This document shows, one piece after another, positions 15,979-25,442 of a stretch of DNA of 64,000 nucleotides. Origin of the DNA: Porcincola sp945869225. GTDB lineage: Bacteria; Bacillota; Clostridia; Lachnospirales; Lachnospiraceae. Below the pieces are notes generated by a model. It did no database searches. It saw only the letters and a program-made list of their open reading frames with translations, and was not told the DNA's origin. The position numbers and the translations under genes are program-made. The number at the start of each line of letters is the position of its first letter. Within the stretch, counting starts at the first letter, position 1. The stretch covers positions 1-64,000 of the forward strand of contig NZ_JBQKGW010000013.1 of NCBI RefSeq assembly GCF_052118625.1. Reading direction: 5' to 3'.

Positions 15979-17607
15979 TTGAGTAAGAGAAGCAGGGCGG
16001 CGTATGCCGGATTATCCTGTGTGCTCTTTGCTGCGGTGATGCTTTCCGGATGTGGCAAAGCCAGGATCGGTGGGAGTACAGGAAGTGCCGACAGTGAGAA
16101 GACGGCAGCCTCGAGCGAGCAGGCGAAGGTTGTTCGTGTGATCATTGAGTCGGAGACAGAGGCAGAAACGACACCGGAGACACAGAAGCTGATCACGTCC
16201 GTTGACTATACGTCGAAGGATGGGACAGTAAAGATCACACTGCCGGATAATACCTGGAAGGTGACACAGGATGCGGATGAGATGCGGGTTTTCTCATCCG
16301 GGAATGACGCGATGATCAACATCGTTCATGCCAGCACAGAGGCGGCGATGAAGACACTGACTGTCCAGACGACGAAGGAGAACCTCCAGGCGGCTCTTCT
16401 GAGCCAGTATTCAGAAGCCAGCGCCTTCAATATTGAAAGCTATGAGACAAAGACGGTCGGCAGTGTGAATGTCTACCGCTATGTCGTCCGGTATAATGCG
16501 GACGCCAGAATGTGGGCCTATGCCGTCACCTATGGGATTGTGGCACCCGACCAGGCCTACGTCATCACAGGCACCATTACAGATAACAATACCACCCTGC
16601 TGAAGGCAGTGGAAGATTCTGTATACAGCTTCTCCGTGCTGAAGGATGAGGAGCTGAAGGCTGTGACGGATGCGATGACAGGAGAGTCCGAGACCGCGTC
16701 TGCCGAAACAAAGCAGACAACGGCGCAGACGGCTTCTCCGACAGCATCAGGTGAGAATTCGACCCTTTCAACGTATGCACAGCAGACGACCATGTACTTG
16801 GCTGACAGTGATGTGGTGAATATCCGCTCAGGGCCGGGGACAGATGCGGACATTGTCGGAACGCTCGCGGCAGGAGGAAAGGTCACGGTCACGGGAGAAA
16901 CCAGCGGCTGGTACCAGGTGAGCGTGAATGGGGTGACCGGTTACATCAGAAAGGATTTTCTGACAAGCACGCAGACGACGACACCTTCCACGACTTCTGC
17001 GGCGAACTCCACTTCGGATTCAGCTTCGGCTGCGGAGATTGCCAGCGCCTCCAATTATTCCAGCGCTTCAACGCTGTATACGACAGATGGTGTGAATGTG
17101 CGGGCGAATCCGGGGACAGGCTCCGGCGTGCTGGCGACACTGGGAGCGGGAAGCGCCGTGACAGTCATCGGCGAGACAGACAACTGGTATATTGTCTCGA
17201 CCGGCTCCGGTAAGGGGTATATCTCCAAGTCGTATCTGTCTTCCAAGGCGCCGGCAGGAAGCGGCGCTTCCGGCAGCAGCTCCACAGGCAGTACCGGAAG
17301 TACAGGGAACGGAAACGGGACCAGTACAGGCAGCAGTTCAGGCAGCACAGGCAGTTCAGGCGGCGGTTCCGGAAGCGGGACGCAGACAAGCGGTGTATCC
17401 ACCATAACCGGGACGGTGACTTCGTCCTCTGCGAATAGCGTGACAGTCGCCGGAGACGATGGCAAAACCTATACGATTTATACAGGGGATGCAGACATTA
17501 CAACGGCTGACGGACTTTACTCCGGATTGCACATATCGGCATCCGTTGACAATTCCCAGACCGCCTCGGACGGGACGAAGTACGCGACATCCGTGACAGG
17601 CGAGTAA
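15979..17607 (+). CDS. Multi-domain SH3b lipoprotein (TTG start)
   Basis: A 542-aa protein. The TTG start at 15979 is chosen because GGAGG lies 8 nt upstream and it leaves a compact signal peptide with lipobox LSGC (Cys 25); an ATG at 15964 has no RBS. Residues ~60-225 form an uncharacterised globular domain, followed by two SH3b domains (about 275-330 and 360-415: VNIRSGPGTDADIVGTL and VNVRANPGTGSGVLATL). A Ser/Gly/Thr-rich linker then leads to a ~70-residue beta-rich C-terminal domain (GTVTSSSANSVTVAGDDGKT). It resembles the lipoprotein just upstream, probably an old duplication, and is followed after 31 nt by the yerC-like gene. Confidence 0.83.
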   Translation: MSKRSRAAYAGLSCVLFAAVMLSGCGKARIGGSTGSADSEKTAASSEQAKVVRVIIESETEAETTPETQKLITSVDYTSKDGTVKITLPDNTWKVTQDADEMRVFSSGNDAMINIVHASTEAAMKTLTVQTTKENLQAALLSQYSEASAFNIESYETKTVGSVNVYRYVVRYNADARMWAYAVTYGIVAPDQAYVITGTITDNNTTLLKAVEDSVYSFSVLKDEELKAVTDAMTGESETASAETKQTTAQTASPTASGENSTLSTYAQQTTMYLADSDVVNIRSGPGTDADIVGTLAAGGKVTVTGETSGWYQVSVNGVTGYIRKDFLTSTQTTTPSTTSAANSTSDSASAAEIASASNYSSASTLYTTDGVNVRANPGTGSGVLATLGAGSAVTVIGETDNWYIVSTGSGKGYISKSYLSSKAPAGSGASGSSSTGSTGSTGNGNGTSTGSSSGSTGSSGGGSGSGTQTSGVSTITGTVTSSSANSVTVAGDDGKTYTIYTGDADITTADGLYSGLHISASVDNSQTASDGTKYATSVTGE

Positions 17608-17638
17608 GGCAGGGGAGCAGCAGAAGGAGACGAGGATT

Positions 17639-17980
17639 ATGAGTAAACCGGTCAGAACGCCGGCAGTGGATGATCTCTGCGACGCCATACTGACACTGAA
17701 GACCCGGGAGGAAACGTACAAGTTTCTGGAGGATGTCTGTACAGTCAATGAGCTTCAGGCACTTTCTCAGCGGTTTGAGGTTGCGAAGATGCTGACGGAA
17801 GACAAGACATATGCGGAGATCGCAGATGAGACAGGGGCCTCTACGGCGACGGTCAGCCGGGTGAACCGCTCTCTTGTCTATGGAGCGGATGGCTATGAGG
17901 TTGTTCTGAGCCGGATGGGGATCACCGGAAAGAAGGAGCAGGAGAAGAAGGAATCCGGCAGGAAAACCGAAGGAAGATGA
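17639..17980 (+). CDS. YerC/YecD family TrpR-related DNA-binding protein
   Basis: A 113-aa helical protein with the TrpR-superfamily HTH: 'LQALSQRFEVAKMLTEDKTY' then AEIADETGASTATVSRVNRSL. It matches the Firmicutes YerC/YecD family; no tryptophan operon is present, so the effector and target are unknown. The C-terminus is Lys/Glu-rich. It ends at a hairpin terminator and in related genomes often lies near pcrA, as here. Confidence 0.9.
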   Translation: MSKPVRTPAVDDLCDAILTLKTREETYKFLEDVCTVNELQALSQRFEVAKMLTEDKTYAEIADETGASTATVSRVNRSLVYGADGYEVVLSRMGITGKKEQEKKESGRKTEGR

Positions 17981-18005
17981 ACGGAGTGCAAGTGAAAAAG
18001 ATCAG

Positions 18006-18034
18006 ACCGGCGGTGAAAGCCGCCGGTTTCTTTT
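18006..18034 (+). terminator. Rho-independent terminator after yerC-like gene
   Basis: Stem ACCGGCGG/CCGCCGGT with a 6-nt loop, followed by TTCTTTT. Confidence 0.85.
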
Positions 18035-18093
18035 GACCTGACAGAAGACAGGATGATAACAATCTGCATGCATATATGGGAGGCGGATGCAAC

Positions 18094-18324
18094 ATGCGTC
18101 AGATGGAATTCAAGATGGAGCGGGAGAATCTTGTGAAGCCGGGAGACAAAATTCATGTGACGGAAGGTCAGCTTCCGGAAACCTGGTATTACACGATCGA
18201 ACCCGCGGTTGCGATGAGCGCCAACTATGGAATGAGAGAGCGGCTCAAGGTGTTTGACGGGACAGTGGTATCCGTCCGGGAAGACGAGAGCGGATATACG
18301 GTTACCTGTGAATTTGATGAGTGA
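18094..18324 (+). CDS. Small conserved protein of unknown function, pcrA operon
   Basis: A 76-aa soluble protein (MRQMEFKMERENLVKPGDKI...). The pattern of alternating hydrophobic residues suggests a small beta-barrel. The start at 18094 is supported by GGGAGGCGG upstream. The stop is 41 nt from the pcrA start, so the two are probably co-transcribed. The family is not recognised. Confidence 0.68.
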   Translation: MRQMEFKMERENLVKPGDKIHVTEGQLPETWYYTIEPAVAMSANYGMRERLKVFDGTVVSVREDESGYTVTCEFDE

Positions 18325-18365
18325 GCGTAACAGCCGCAGCGGGACGAATATTGGAGGAGAGACAT

Positions 18366-20912
18366 ATGAACCAGGAGCAGATAACAGGCAGCCTGAATCC
18401 ACAGCAGCTTGAAGCTGTGACGGCAGGAGACGGGCCGCTGCTGATTCTTGCAGGAGCAGGCTCTGGCAAGACCAGAGTTGTGACGAGCAGGATTGCCTGG
18501 CTGATCGCGGAGAAACAGGTCAAGCCCTGGAATATCTGCGCGATTACATTTACAAACAAGGCTGCAGGGGAGATGAGAGAACGGGTCAACAGGATGGTCG
18601 GCTTCGGAGCGGAAGCCATCAACGTTGCGACATTTCACTCGACCTGCGTCCGGATCCTGCGCCGGTTCATTGACCGGATCGGCTATGATAACCACTTTGT
18701 GATCTACGACTCGGATGATTCGAAGTCCTTGATGCGGGAGATCTGCCGGGACCAGAACGTCGATACGAAGATTTTCAAGGAACGAATGATTCTGTCGCGC
18801 ATCTCGGCGGCAAAGGATGAGCTGATCTATCCGGCAGATTATGCGGCGTGGGCGGGAAATGATCAGGAGGCTGTAACCATTGCCGGCGTTTACGCCGAAT
18901 ATCAGAGGCGGCTGAAAAACAACAATGCGCTCGACTTTGATGATCTGATCGGGCTCACGGTCCGGCTGTTTCAGGCGGATCCGGAAGTACTGCTTTATTA
19001 CCAGGAAAGGTTCCGGTATCTGCTGGTCGACGAGTACCAGGATACGAATAAGGCGCAGTTTGTCTTCGTCTCCCTGATCGCGCAGAAGTACCGCAACCTC
19101 TGCGTCGTCGGAGATGACGACCAGTCGATCTATCGTTTCCGGGGCGCCGATATCGGAAATATCCTGAATTTTGAGAAGATTTTTACTGATGCGAAGGTCA
19201 TCCGTCTGGAGCAGAATTACCGGTCAACGCAGACCATCCTGGACGCGGCAAACGCAGTGATCGCGAACAACCAGGGACGGATGCGGAAGACACTCTGGAC
19301 GCAGAATGGGCAGGGCGGAAAGGTCACGCTGAAGCGGTTTGATACGGCGCAGCAGGAGGCATACTACATCGTCGATGATATCGCACGGCTCAAAAGAAAG
19401 GGCAGCTTCAACTATGGGCAGTGTGCCATCCTGTACCGGACAAATGCCCAGTCCCGCGCACTTGAAGAGCAGCTTCTGATGGAAAATGTGCCCTATTCCA
19501 TCATCGGCGGCGTGAATTTCTACGCACGTAAGGAAATCAAGGATATCCTGGCCTATCTGCGTACGATGGCGAACGGAACAGATGATCTCTCTGTCAGGCG
19601 GATTATTAATACGCCGAAGCGGGGAATCGGTGAGACCACTGTCCTGCGGATGGCGGACTATGCGGCATCCTGCGAGACTAGCTTCCTGGAGGCAGCGGGC
19701 CACGCCGCTGCTGTGCCCGGGCTTGGGAGAAGTGCCTCGAAGATTACGGAATTCGTTCGTCTGATTGAGAGGCTGCGGAGTCAGAGCGCCGGAAAGAATG
19801 TTGCCGAGATCCTGAAAATGGTCGTCAAGGAGACGGGGTATGTCGAGGAGCTGGAAGCGGAACGTACTGATGAAGCCCTTGACCGGATTGCGAACATTGA
19901 CGAGTTGATCAGCAAGGCTGCCCAGTTTGACCAGGCGGCGGATCCGGAAGCCGACGGCGCAATGGGAACAAACTCTGCAGAGGATGCAGGTATGGAAACA
20001 GAGGCAGACGGACAGACAGATGCAGCAGGAGCGGCTGAAGAGACCGGGGACGGCGAAAGCAGTGTTCAGTCCGGGTCAAAGCTGCGTACGGGACAGATGC
20101 GCACCGGTCTCCCGGCTCTGCAGGACTTTCTTGAGCAGGTTGCACTTGTCGCAGATATCGACAGTCTTGCGGATGATGCCGACAAGGTGGTGCTGATGAC
20201 CCTTCATGCCGCAAAAGGGCTTGAGTTCGATAACGTATATCTTGCCGGCATGGATGACGGCCTGTTCCCCAGCTACCATTCGATTTCCAGCGGCGAGAAG
20301 GAGGACCTGGAAGAGGAGAGAAGGCTGTGCTATGTCGGCATTACACGTGCAAAGAAACGGCTGACGCTGACTTCAGCCAAGGCGAGGATGCTGCGCGGGC
20401 AGACAGAGTGGTATCGGATTTCTCGTTTTATTGATGAGATCCCCGAGGAACTGCTTGATGACAACCGGAACAGACAGGCGGCAGGCGGACAGAAAGAAAA
20501 TGATTCCTACCACATGCTGTCGAAGGCACAGGCGGAGCGGAAGCGTGAGCACGAGGAATTCCGGGCAAAGCCCTTCTACATGCGCGGGAGTAGTCAGCGC
20601 ACGGGCAGCAGCAAAGGGGCAGAGACAGGTTCATTTGCCGGAACCGGCCTGCGCGCTGCCGGATCATCTGCAAAAGGGCAGGGCAGCGTAACGTTCGGGA
20701 AGGTGGATCTGAGCGCTCTCAAGGGCAGTAATCTGCAGAGAACGGCGGATCTTGATTATCAGGAAGGTGACCGGGTACAGCACATCAAGTTCGGGGAAGG
20801 AACCGTCCGGAAAATCGCGGACGGCACGCGCGACAAGGAAGTGACCGTCGAGTTTGACCGGTTCGGCGTCAAGAAGATGCTTGCGGGCTTTGCAAAACTG
20901 AAGAAGCTGTAA
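18366..20912 (+). CDS. pcrA: ATP-dependent DNA helicase PcrA (UvrD/Rep family)
   Basis: An 848-aa superfamily 1A 3'-5' helicase used in DNA repair and in clearing RecA and RNA polymerase. Motifs in order: Q motif LNPQQLEAV, Walker A LAGAGSGKTRVV (about 30-41), AITFTNKAAGEM, motif II LLVDEYQDTNKAQF, QSIYRFRGAD, LEQNYRST, LMTLHAAKGLEFD, YVGITRAKKRL. The segment around residues 530-570 is a poorly conserved Glu/Asp/Ala-rich insertion. The C-terminus ends with the PcrA tudor-like module (GDRVQHIKFGEGTVRKI) that contacts RNA polymerase. The start at 18366 has GGAGGAGAG upstream. Confidence 0.96.
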   Translation: MNQEQITGSLNPQQLEAVTAGDGPLLILAGAGSGKTRVVTSRIAWLIAEKQVKPWNICAITFTNKAAGEMRERVNRMVGFGAEAINVATFHSTCVRILRRFIDRIGYDNHFVIYDSDDSKSLMREICRDQNVDTKIFKERMILSRISAAKDELIYPADYAAWAGNDQEAVTIAGVYAEYQRRLKNNNALDFDDLIGLTVRLFQADPEVLLYYQERFRYLLVDEYQDTNKAQFVFVSLIAQKYRNLCVVGDDDQSIYRFRGADIGNILNFEKIFTDAKVIRLEQNYRSTQTILDAANAVIANNQGRMRKTLWTQNGQGGKVTLKRFDTAQQEAYYIVDDIARLKRKGSFNYGQCAILYRTNAQSRALEEQLLMENVPYSIIGGVNFYARKEIKDILAYLRTMANGTDDLSVRRIINTPKRGIGETTVLRMADYAASCETSFLEAAGHAAAVPGLGRSASKITEFVRLIERLRSQSAGKNVAEILKMVVKETGYVEELEAERTDEALDRIANIDELISKAAQFDQAADPEADGAMGTNSAEDAGMETEADGQTDAAGAAEETGDGESSVQSGSKLRTGQMRTGLPALQDFLEQVALVADIDSLADDADKVVLMTLHAAKGLEFDNVYLAGMDDGLFPSYHSISSGEKEDLEEERRLCYVGITRAKKRLTLTSAKARMLRGQTEWYRISRFIDEIPEELLDDNRNRQAAGGQKENDSYHMLSKAQAERKREHEEFRAKPFYMRGSSQRTGSSKGAETGSFAGTGLRAAGSSAKGQGSVTFGKVDLSALKGSNLQRTADLDYQEGDRVQHIKFGEGTVRKIADGTRDKEVTVEFDRFGVKKMLAGFAKLKKL

Positions 20913-21015
20913 ACGAATGGTGGCAAATAACGGAAGTGTGTGCTATACTCGAAAAAACGAAGGCTGCAGGCGCCAGATGGCCTGTAGGGAATACACGAAA
21001 GGACGGGCTCCGAAC

Positions 21016-21285
21016 ATGAAAAAAGACGAGTTGATTAAGGCGCTGAAGGATCGTGACAATGAGAACCATAAGAACGCGGTGCTCTGGGTGCTTGCAGTGG
21101 TTGGCGCAATCGCAGCAATTGCAGCGGTTGCCTATGCAGTATATCGTTATCTGACACCGGATTATCTGGAAGACTTCGACGATGATTTCGACGATGACTT
21201 TGACGATTTCTTCGATGATGAAGAGCAGGCAAAGGACGGCAAGGAAGACGAAAAGAAGGAGTCCGAGGAGAAGAAGGACGAGTAA
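21016..21285 (+). CDS. Small membrane protein with acidic C-terminal tail
   Basis: An 89-aa protein. One transmembrane helix (about residues 20-43, VLWVLAVVGAIAAIAAVAYAVY) is followed by a very acidic stretch (DYLEDFDDDFDDDFDDFF) and a Lys/Glu tail. Its charge pattern suggests a membrane-tethered polyanionic tail, perhaps binding basic partners or cations. A -10-like TATACT lies near 20944-20949, about 70 nt upstream. The family is not recognised with certainty. Confidence 0.7.
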   Translation: MKKDELIKALKDRDNENHKNAVLWVLAVVGAIAAIAAVAYAVYRYLTPDYLEDFDDDFDDDFDDFFDDEEQAKDGKEDEKKESEEKKDE

Positions 21286-21322
21286 ACCGGGCCGGTTTTG
21301 AGTAGATAAGAACCTGGTATAG

Positions 21323-21360
21323 AAGAGGGACTGCCGCGGGCGGCAGCCCCTCTTGTTTTT
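21323..21360 (+). terminator. Rho-independent terminator
   Basis: Stem AAGAGGG-CTGCCG with CGGCAG-CCCCTCTT (one bulged base) followed by GTTTTT. It lies just upstream of the methyltransferase gene. Confidence 0.85.
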
Positions 21361-21436
21361 CGGGAGGGAGACCGGGAGGCCGTTCTGCAGGTGCAGGGCA
21401 GGCGGTCAGTCTGTCCGGTGTGCGAGGGAGGATATT

Positions 21437-23008
21437 GTGAAGAAGGGTGAGGTATACGAGGGCGAGGTTCTGCGGACAGAATATCCGGGCAGAGGGATTG
21501 TGCTGGAAGGGGAGCACGAGGTACGCGTGAAGGACGCGCTCCCGGGTCAGACGGTCCGCTTTCGGATAACAAAAAAGAATTCACACCGCTGCGAGGGAAT
21601 GCTGCTGGATGTGATGAAACGTGCGGGGAACGAGATTGTATCGGACTGTCCGCATTTTGGAAGGTGCGGTGGATGCAGCTACAGAACCCTGTCTTATCAG
21701 GATCAGCTCAAACTGAAGGAAGATCAGCTGATCAGACTGTTTGAGCCGGTCGTGAAGCAAGAGGCGCCCGGTTCCGGGGCGGACGGTCAGACGGATGCTG
21801 CTGCCGTCTCCTGCCAGAAGGGAGGCCGGCCGGTCTGGTTTCAGGGTGTCAAGGCCAGTCCTGATTTCCCGGCATACCGCAACAAGATGGAATTCTCATT
21901 CGGAGACCTTGAGAAGGGCGGCGAGCTTCAGCTGGGACTGCATGTGAAGGGAAGCTTCTATGACATCCTGACGACAGATGATTGCCGGATTGTTGATCCG
22001 GACTTTCATCTGATTCTGAAGTGTGTTCTGGAGTGGGCGAGAGAAACCAGGCTGCCTCATTTTCACAGAGTAACCCACCAGGGTTATTTCAGACATCTCC
22101 TGGTGAGACGGACAGCGAATACAGGGGAGATTCTCGTTGATCTTGTCACAACCTCGCAGGCTGAGGCGGATTTGAACCGGCTCACGGATCGTCTGCGTGC
22201 GCTTCCAGTCGAAGGGAAGATCGCCGGCATCCTGCATACGGTAAACGACAGCGTGGCGGATGCGATCAATGACGGCGGGACAGAGGTACTGTACGGCAGC
22301 GCCGTTATCACGGAAAACCTTCTTGGGCTGAACTTCCGGATTACACCATTCTCATTCTTTCAGACAAACTCCCGCGGGGCGGAAGTGCTGTATGAGACGG
22401 TCAGATCGTATATTGGCGATACAACTGGAAAGACGGTCTTTGATCTTTACAGCGGAACCGGAACCATTGCGCAGGTACTGGCACCGGCTGCGAGCCATGT
22501 GACCGGAGTGGAGATTGTCCCGGAGGCAGTGGAGAGTGCGAGGGAAAGTGCAAGGCTGAATGGGCTTGACAACTGCGATTTCATCTGCGGCGATGTCCTG
22601 AAAGTGGTGGATGAGCTTCCGGAAAAGCCTGATCTGATTGTGCTTGATCCGCCCAGAGAAGGGATCAATCCGAAGGCGATGCCCAAGATCATAGCGTTCG
22701 GTGTCAGACGGATTGTCTACATTTCCTGCAAGGCGACGAGTCTGGCAAGAGACCTGCAGCCGCTGCAGATGGCAGGGTACAGAGTTGAAAAGATGTGCGG
22801 GGTGGACCTCTTCCCCGGCACGGAGCATGTCGAGACGGTATGTCTTTTGTCCAAACTTTCTGAGACAAAGAATCACATCAGCGTGAAGGTCGATATGGAC
22901 GAGATGGATGTGACGGCGGCGGAGAGTGAGGACAGCCGGTCGCCGGAGACGCCGAAGGAAAAGGAAGACGCGATCATAGAGGCGTTCAGGCATTTTCAAA
23001 TGATCTGA
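21437..23008 (+). CDS. rlmD: 23S rRNA (uracil-5-)-methyltransferase, RumA/RlmD-type
   Basis: A 523-aa protein with a GTG start (GGGAGG 6 nt upstream). An N-terminal TRAM RNA-binding domain (about 1-60) is followed by 4Fe-4S ligands CPHFGRCGGC (C-x5-C-x2-C) with a later Cys in TTDDCRIV. The Rossmann methyltransferase has SAM motif VFDLYSGTGTIAQVLA, LDPPREGI, and the catalytic cysteine in YISCKATSLARDL. A ~25-residue insertion rich in Ala/Gly/Asp lies around residue 115. The last ~45 residues are a charged extension beyond the usual end. The exact target base (U747, U1939 or both) cannot be told from sequence. Confidence 0.92.
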   Translation: MKKGEVYEGEVLRTEYPGRGIVLEGEHEVRVKDALPGQTVRFRITKKNSHRCEGMLLDVMKRAGNEIVSDCPHFGRCGGCSYRTLSYQDQLKLKEDQLIRLFEPVVKQEAPGSGADGQTDAAAVSCQKGGRPVWFQGVKASPDFPAYRNKMEFSFGDLEKGGELQLGLHVKGSFYDILTTDDCRIVDPDFHLILKCVLEWARETRLPHFHRVTHQGYFRHLLVRRTANTGEILVDLVTTSQAEADLNRLTDRLRALPVEGKIAGILHTVNDSVADAINDGGTEVLYGSAVITENLLGLNFRITPFSFFQTNSRGAEVLYETVRSYIGDTTGKTVFDLYSGTGTIAQVLAPAASHVTGVEIVPEAVESARESARLNGLDNCDFICGDVLKVVDELPEKPDLIVLDPPREGINPKAMPKIIAFGVRRIVYISCKATSLARDLQPLQMAGYRVEKMCGVDLFPGTEHVETVCLLSKLSETKNHISVKVDMDEMDVTAAESEDSRSPETPKEKEDAIIEAFRHFQMI

Positions 23009-23050
23009 TGGTTCTCTGTCTTTTTTTGAAAAATCTCCCTGCGTAAGGTA

Positions 23051-23081
23051 TTGCTTGTTACGCTGCGTCATGTTGCATAAT
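23051..23081 (+). promoter_or_regulatory. Candidate MerR-type promoter with adjoining dyad
   Basis: TTGCTT (23051-23056), a 19-bp spacer and CATAAT (23076-23081). The over-long spacer is the hallmark of promoters activated by MerR proteins. A dyad GCGTAA-N11-TTACGC spans 23041-23063, over the -35. It lies 25 nt upstream of the MerR gene, so autoregulation is likely. Confidence 0.5.
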
Positions 23082-23105
23082 GCATGGCGAAAGGAGGCGA
23101 AGGCT

Positions 23106-23831
23106 ATGTCAAAATACTCGACAGGAGAGATTGCAAAGCTCTGTAGCGTCACTGTCCGGACGGTCCAGTACTATGATACAAGAGGGATCCTGATTCCCAG
23201 CGAACTTTCCGAAGGCGGGAGACGGCTCTACTCGGAAGACGATCTGAAGCGCATGAAGATTATCTGCTTTTTGCGTGAACTGGATCTTCCCATCGGCGCG
23301 ATTGCTCAGATCCTGAAGGAAGAGCATCCTGAAAAGGTGATCTCCCTGCTGATAGAACAGCAGGAGAAGGCTCTTTCAGATGAAATCACTGATAAAGAGG
23401 AAAAGCTTCTGAAGCTCCGTGAGCTGAAAAACGGATTGAAAGGCAAAACAGAATTCTCCCTCGAAACGATCGGTGACATAGCCGTCATTATGGAAGGCAA
23501 GAAAAAACTGAAGAAACTGCATCTGATGATGCTCCTGACCGGGCTCCCGGTCACGGCGCTGCAGTGTTTTTCCATCATCTTCTGGATCGTCAAAGGTATC
23601 TGGTGGCCGTTCATTATCTGGCTCCTGGTGGCGATCCCCTGGGGGATCCTGATCAGCCGATACTATTTCGCACATGTGAAATACATCTGTCCGGAATGCC
23701 ATGAGGTATTTAAACCCACACTGAAGGAAGCCTTCTGGGCAAATCATACCCCCACAGCCCGAAAGCTTACCTGCACTTCCTGCGGTCACAGAGGCTTCTG
23801 TGTGGAAGTCTGGGGAGGTGATGGCGCATGA
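23106..23831 (+). CDS. MerR family regulator fused to membrane helices and zinc-ribbon tail
   Basis: A 241-aa protein. The N-terminal MerR winged HTH (STGEIAKLCSVTVRTVQYYD, then RRLYSEDDLKRM) leads to a coiled-coil dimerisation helix (~75-120). Two hydrophobic helices (about 145-165 and 168-188, GIWWPFIIWLLVAIPWGILI) follow, then a C-terminal CPEC...CTSCG zinc-ribbon-like segment. Its stop overlaps the yhfC remnant by 4 nt. The layout predicts a membrane-bound transcription factor, perhaps once processed by or signalling with the YhfC-type membrane protease encoded next. The ATG at 23106 has AAGGAGG upstream. Confidence 0.8.
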   Translation: MSKYSTGEIAKLCSVTVRTVQYYDTRGILIPSELSEGGRRLYSEDDLKRMKIICFLRELDLPIGAIAQILKEEHPEKVISLLIEQQEKALSDEITDKEEKLLKLRELKNGLKGKTEFSLETIGDIAVIMEGKKKLKKLHLMMLLTGLPVTALQCFSIIFWIVKGIWWPFIIWLLVAIPWGILISRYYFAHVKYICPECHEVFKPTLKEAFWANHTPTARKLTCTSCGHRGFCVEVWGGDGA

Positions 23832-24311
23832 GCGTATTTGAGAATAATAAAGAACAGACAAAGATTAGCTGGCTTATTGCCGGTGCTGTCGGCTTTGTCA
23901 TTTCTGCCCGGATGCTGGAAGTGGGCGTACACTATTTCTGCATCGTGGCAGACAATCCTGTTTCGCGCTTCATGAACGGAAACACAGCCGCCTTCGTCCT
24001 TTATGGGATCACGATGGCAGGGATTTTCGAAGAATGCGGACGGCTTATCATTCTGAAATACATTCTGAAAAAGTACTGTACCCGTGAAAATGCGGTGATA
24101 TACGGAATCGGCCACGGTGGGATCGAGATCCTGACGGTCCTTCTGCCTGCCAGCGGCCATTCTGCTGCATATGCTGGCAGATACCTTTCCGGCGCTGTAT
24201 CAGAGAGGCATTCTGCCTCTGTGGGCAGTTGAAATATGGACTGCCCTCTGGACACTGATGATTATGCTTATTGCGGCTAAGCTATACTGGAATGCCGCTT
24301 GCCGGAAATGA
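23828..24311 (+). pseudogene. YhfC family intramembrane metalloprotease, internal deletion
   Basis: The N-terminal ~110 residues show YhfC helices and motifs (GITMAGIFEECGR, VIYGIGHGGIEIL). Reading frame 1 then stops at 24232. From ~24171 a different frame gives a typical YhfC C-terminus (MLADTFPALYQRGILPLWAV then WTLMIMLIAAKLYW) ending at a stop at 24309-24311. The middle third of the family (~260 aa normally) is missing, and the join is out of frame. The start overlaps the MerR stop (ATGA). Confidence 0.75.
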
Positions 24312-24378
24312 AGCAAAGATCAAGCAGCAGCTGCGGGAAGCGAGGGTGCTCGACCAGCTGGTTCAGAGCAGACACTAT

Positions 24379-24855
24379 TTATGATTCATTAACCAGCTTC
24401 CCTGTCATATGCTCAGGAATGAGTTCAAGGCACTGTACTCTCGGCAGAGCATTTTTCAATTCCTTTTGTAAATACTCTTCATCATCTGTGAACTTTTTTA
24501 TGAGATTGGTACAGATTTTTATTGCAGTATCCTCATCCTCAACAAGCTTGATTCTGCCAAATACAATTACGCTGTTAATATTTAAAGCCCAATCGTCGTC
24601 TTTCCGATAGCCTTCATCCCATGTACAGAAGCTTACTTTATCACAAGCCTTAATTGCATCAATCTTGTGACCTTCCTTAGCTCCATGAAAATAGATTTTC
24701 CCATCCTCTTCACAATACCACTGGTTAACGGGCAAACCATACGGGTAACCATCCTCACCAATAAGGGATAGTACACCGCGCTTTGCATTTTTCAGCACCT
24801 CAATGCACTGTTCATCTGTAATCTGTTGCTTAAATCTTCTCATCTTTCTAAACAT
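24379..24855 (-). CDS. Pyridoxamine 5'-phosphate oxidase family protein (Nim-like)
   Basis: A 158-aa FMN-binding split barrel. MRRFKQQITDEQCIEVLKNA followed by RGVLSLIGEDGYPYGLPVNQ, KIYFHGAKEGHKIDAI and VSFCTWDEGY is the clostridial pattern for this family, which includes nitroimidazole-resistance-like flavoproteins. AAGGTG precedes the start at 24855; an ATG at 24843 is also possible. The gene stands alone, opposite to its neighbours, at the edge of the decayed region, and is more AT-rich than the flanking DNA. Confidence 0.83.
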   Translation of the reverse strand: MFRKMRRFKQQITDEQCIEVLKNAKRGVLSLIGEDGYPYGLPVNQWYCEEDGKIYFHGAKEGHKIDAIKACDKVSFCTWDEGYRKDDDWALNINSVIVFGRIKLVEDEDTAIKICTNLIKKFTDDEEYLQKELKNALPRVQCLELIPEHMTGKLVNES

Positions 24856-25442
24856 AGTTCACCTTAATCCTTTGTTAATATTTTTAATCCGACAATTCCA
24901 ACTACAATTAAAATAACACATATAACCTGTGTTTGATTCACCGATAATGGTTTATTTCCAGCATCTTTCGTTCGGATCCCATTCAGTGACTGGCACACTG
25001 GATTGAGTAAGAAGGGGCGTTACAAACGCTCTGATCCGGGATATAGCATCATTCTAGTCAAAATACAGTTGGCGTGAATCAGAGATCGTACCGGTCGTAT
25101 AAAGAATGGTGACTGGTCGATTCAGGCGCTAAAATTCAGCTTTCCATGAACCTTAAATTGGAACTGTAGGAGGGGCTTCCCCTCCTGCGGCGGCAACGAA
25201 AGAATATACCACCGGGGTGATGTGTTTCTGGCCTATCTTGGAAATCCGTTTGGATCAGCTGCATAAAGCAGGAAAGATTTTGAAATTGCTACTTAGGCAG
25301 CCCAAGAAAATGTTCGCACCCCCATTATCAGTTCCGGAATATTTGACGATCGATACGACGTTTTGAAGGTTTCCGCAGGCAGTCCGTTGCATGCTTCAGA
25401 ATTACATCTCTGGAAGTGTGAGAATCACATATGAATAATATA
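24856..25442. other. Gene-free stretch with probable decayed remnants
   Basis: About 590 bases with no intact coding region on either strand. Short open stretches without start or RBS suggest eroded genes, none identifiable with confidence. The one clear structure is a perfect 8-bp hairpin AGGAGGGG-CTT-CCCCTCCT at 25168-25186 without a T-run. Confidence 0.6.

Noticed and set aside
25168..25186. Terminator at the AGGAGGGG hairpin
   Set aside because: No T-run follows and no intact gene precedes it on either strand.
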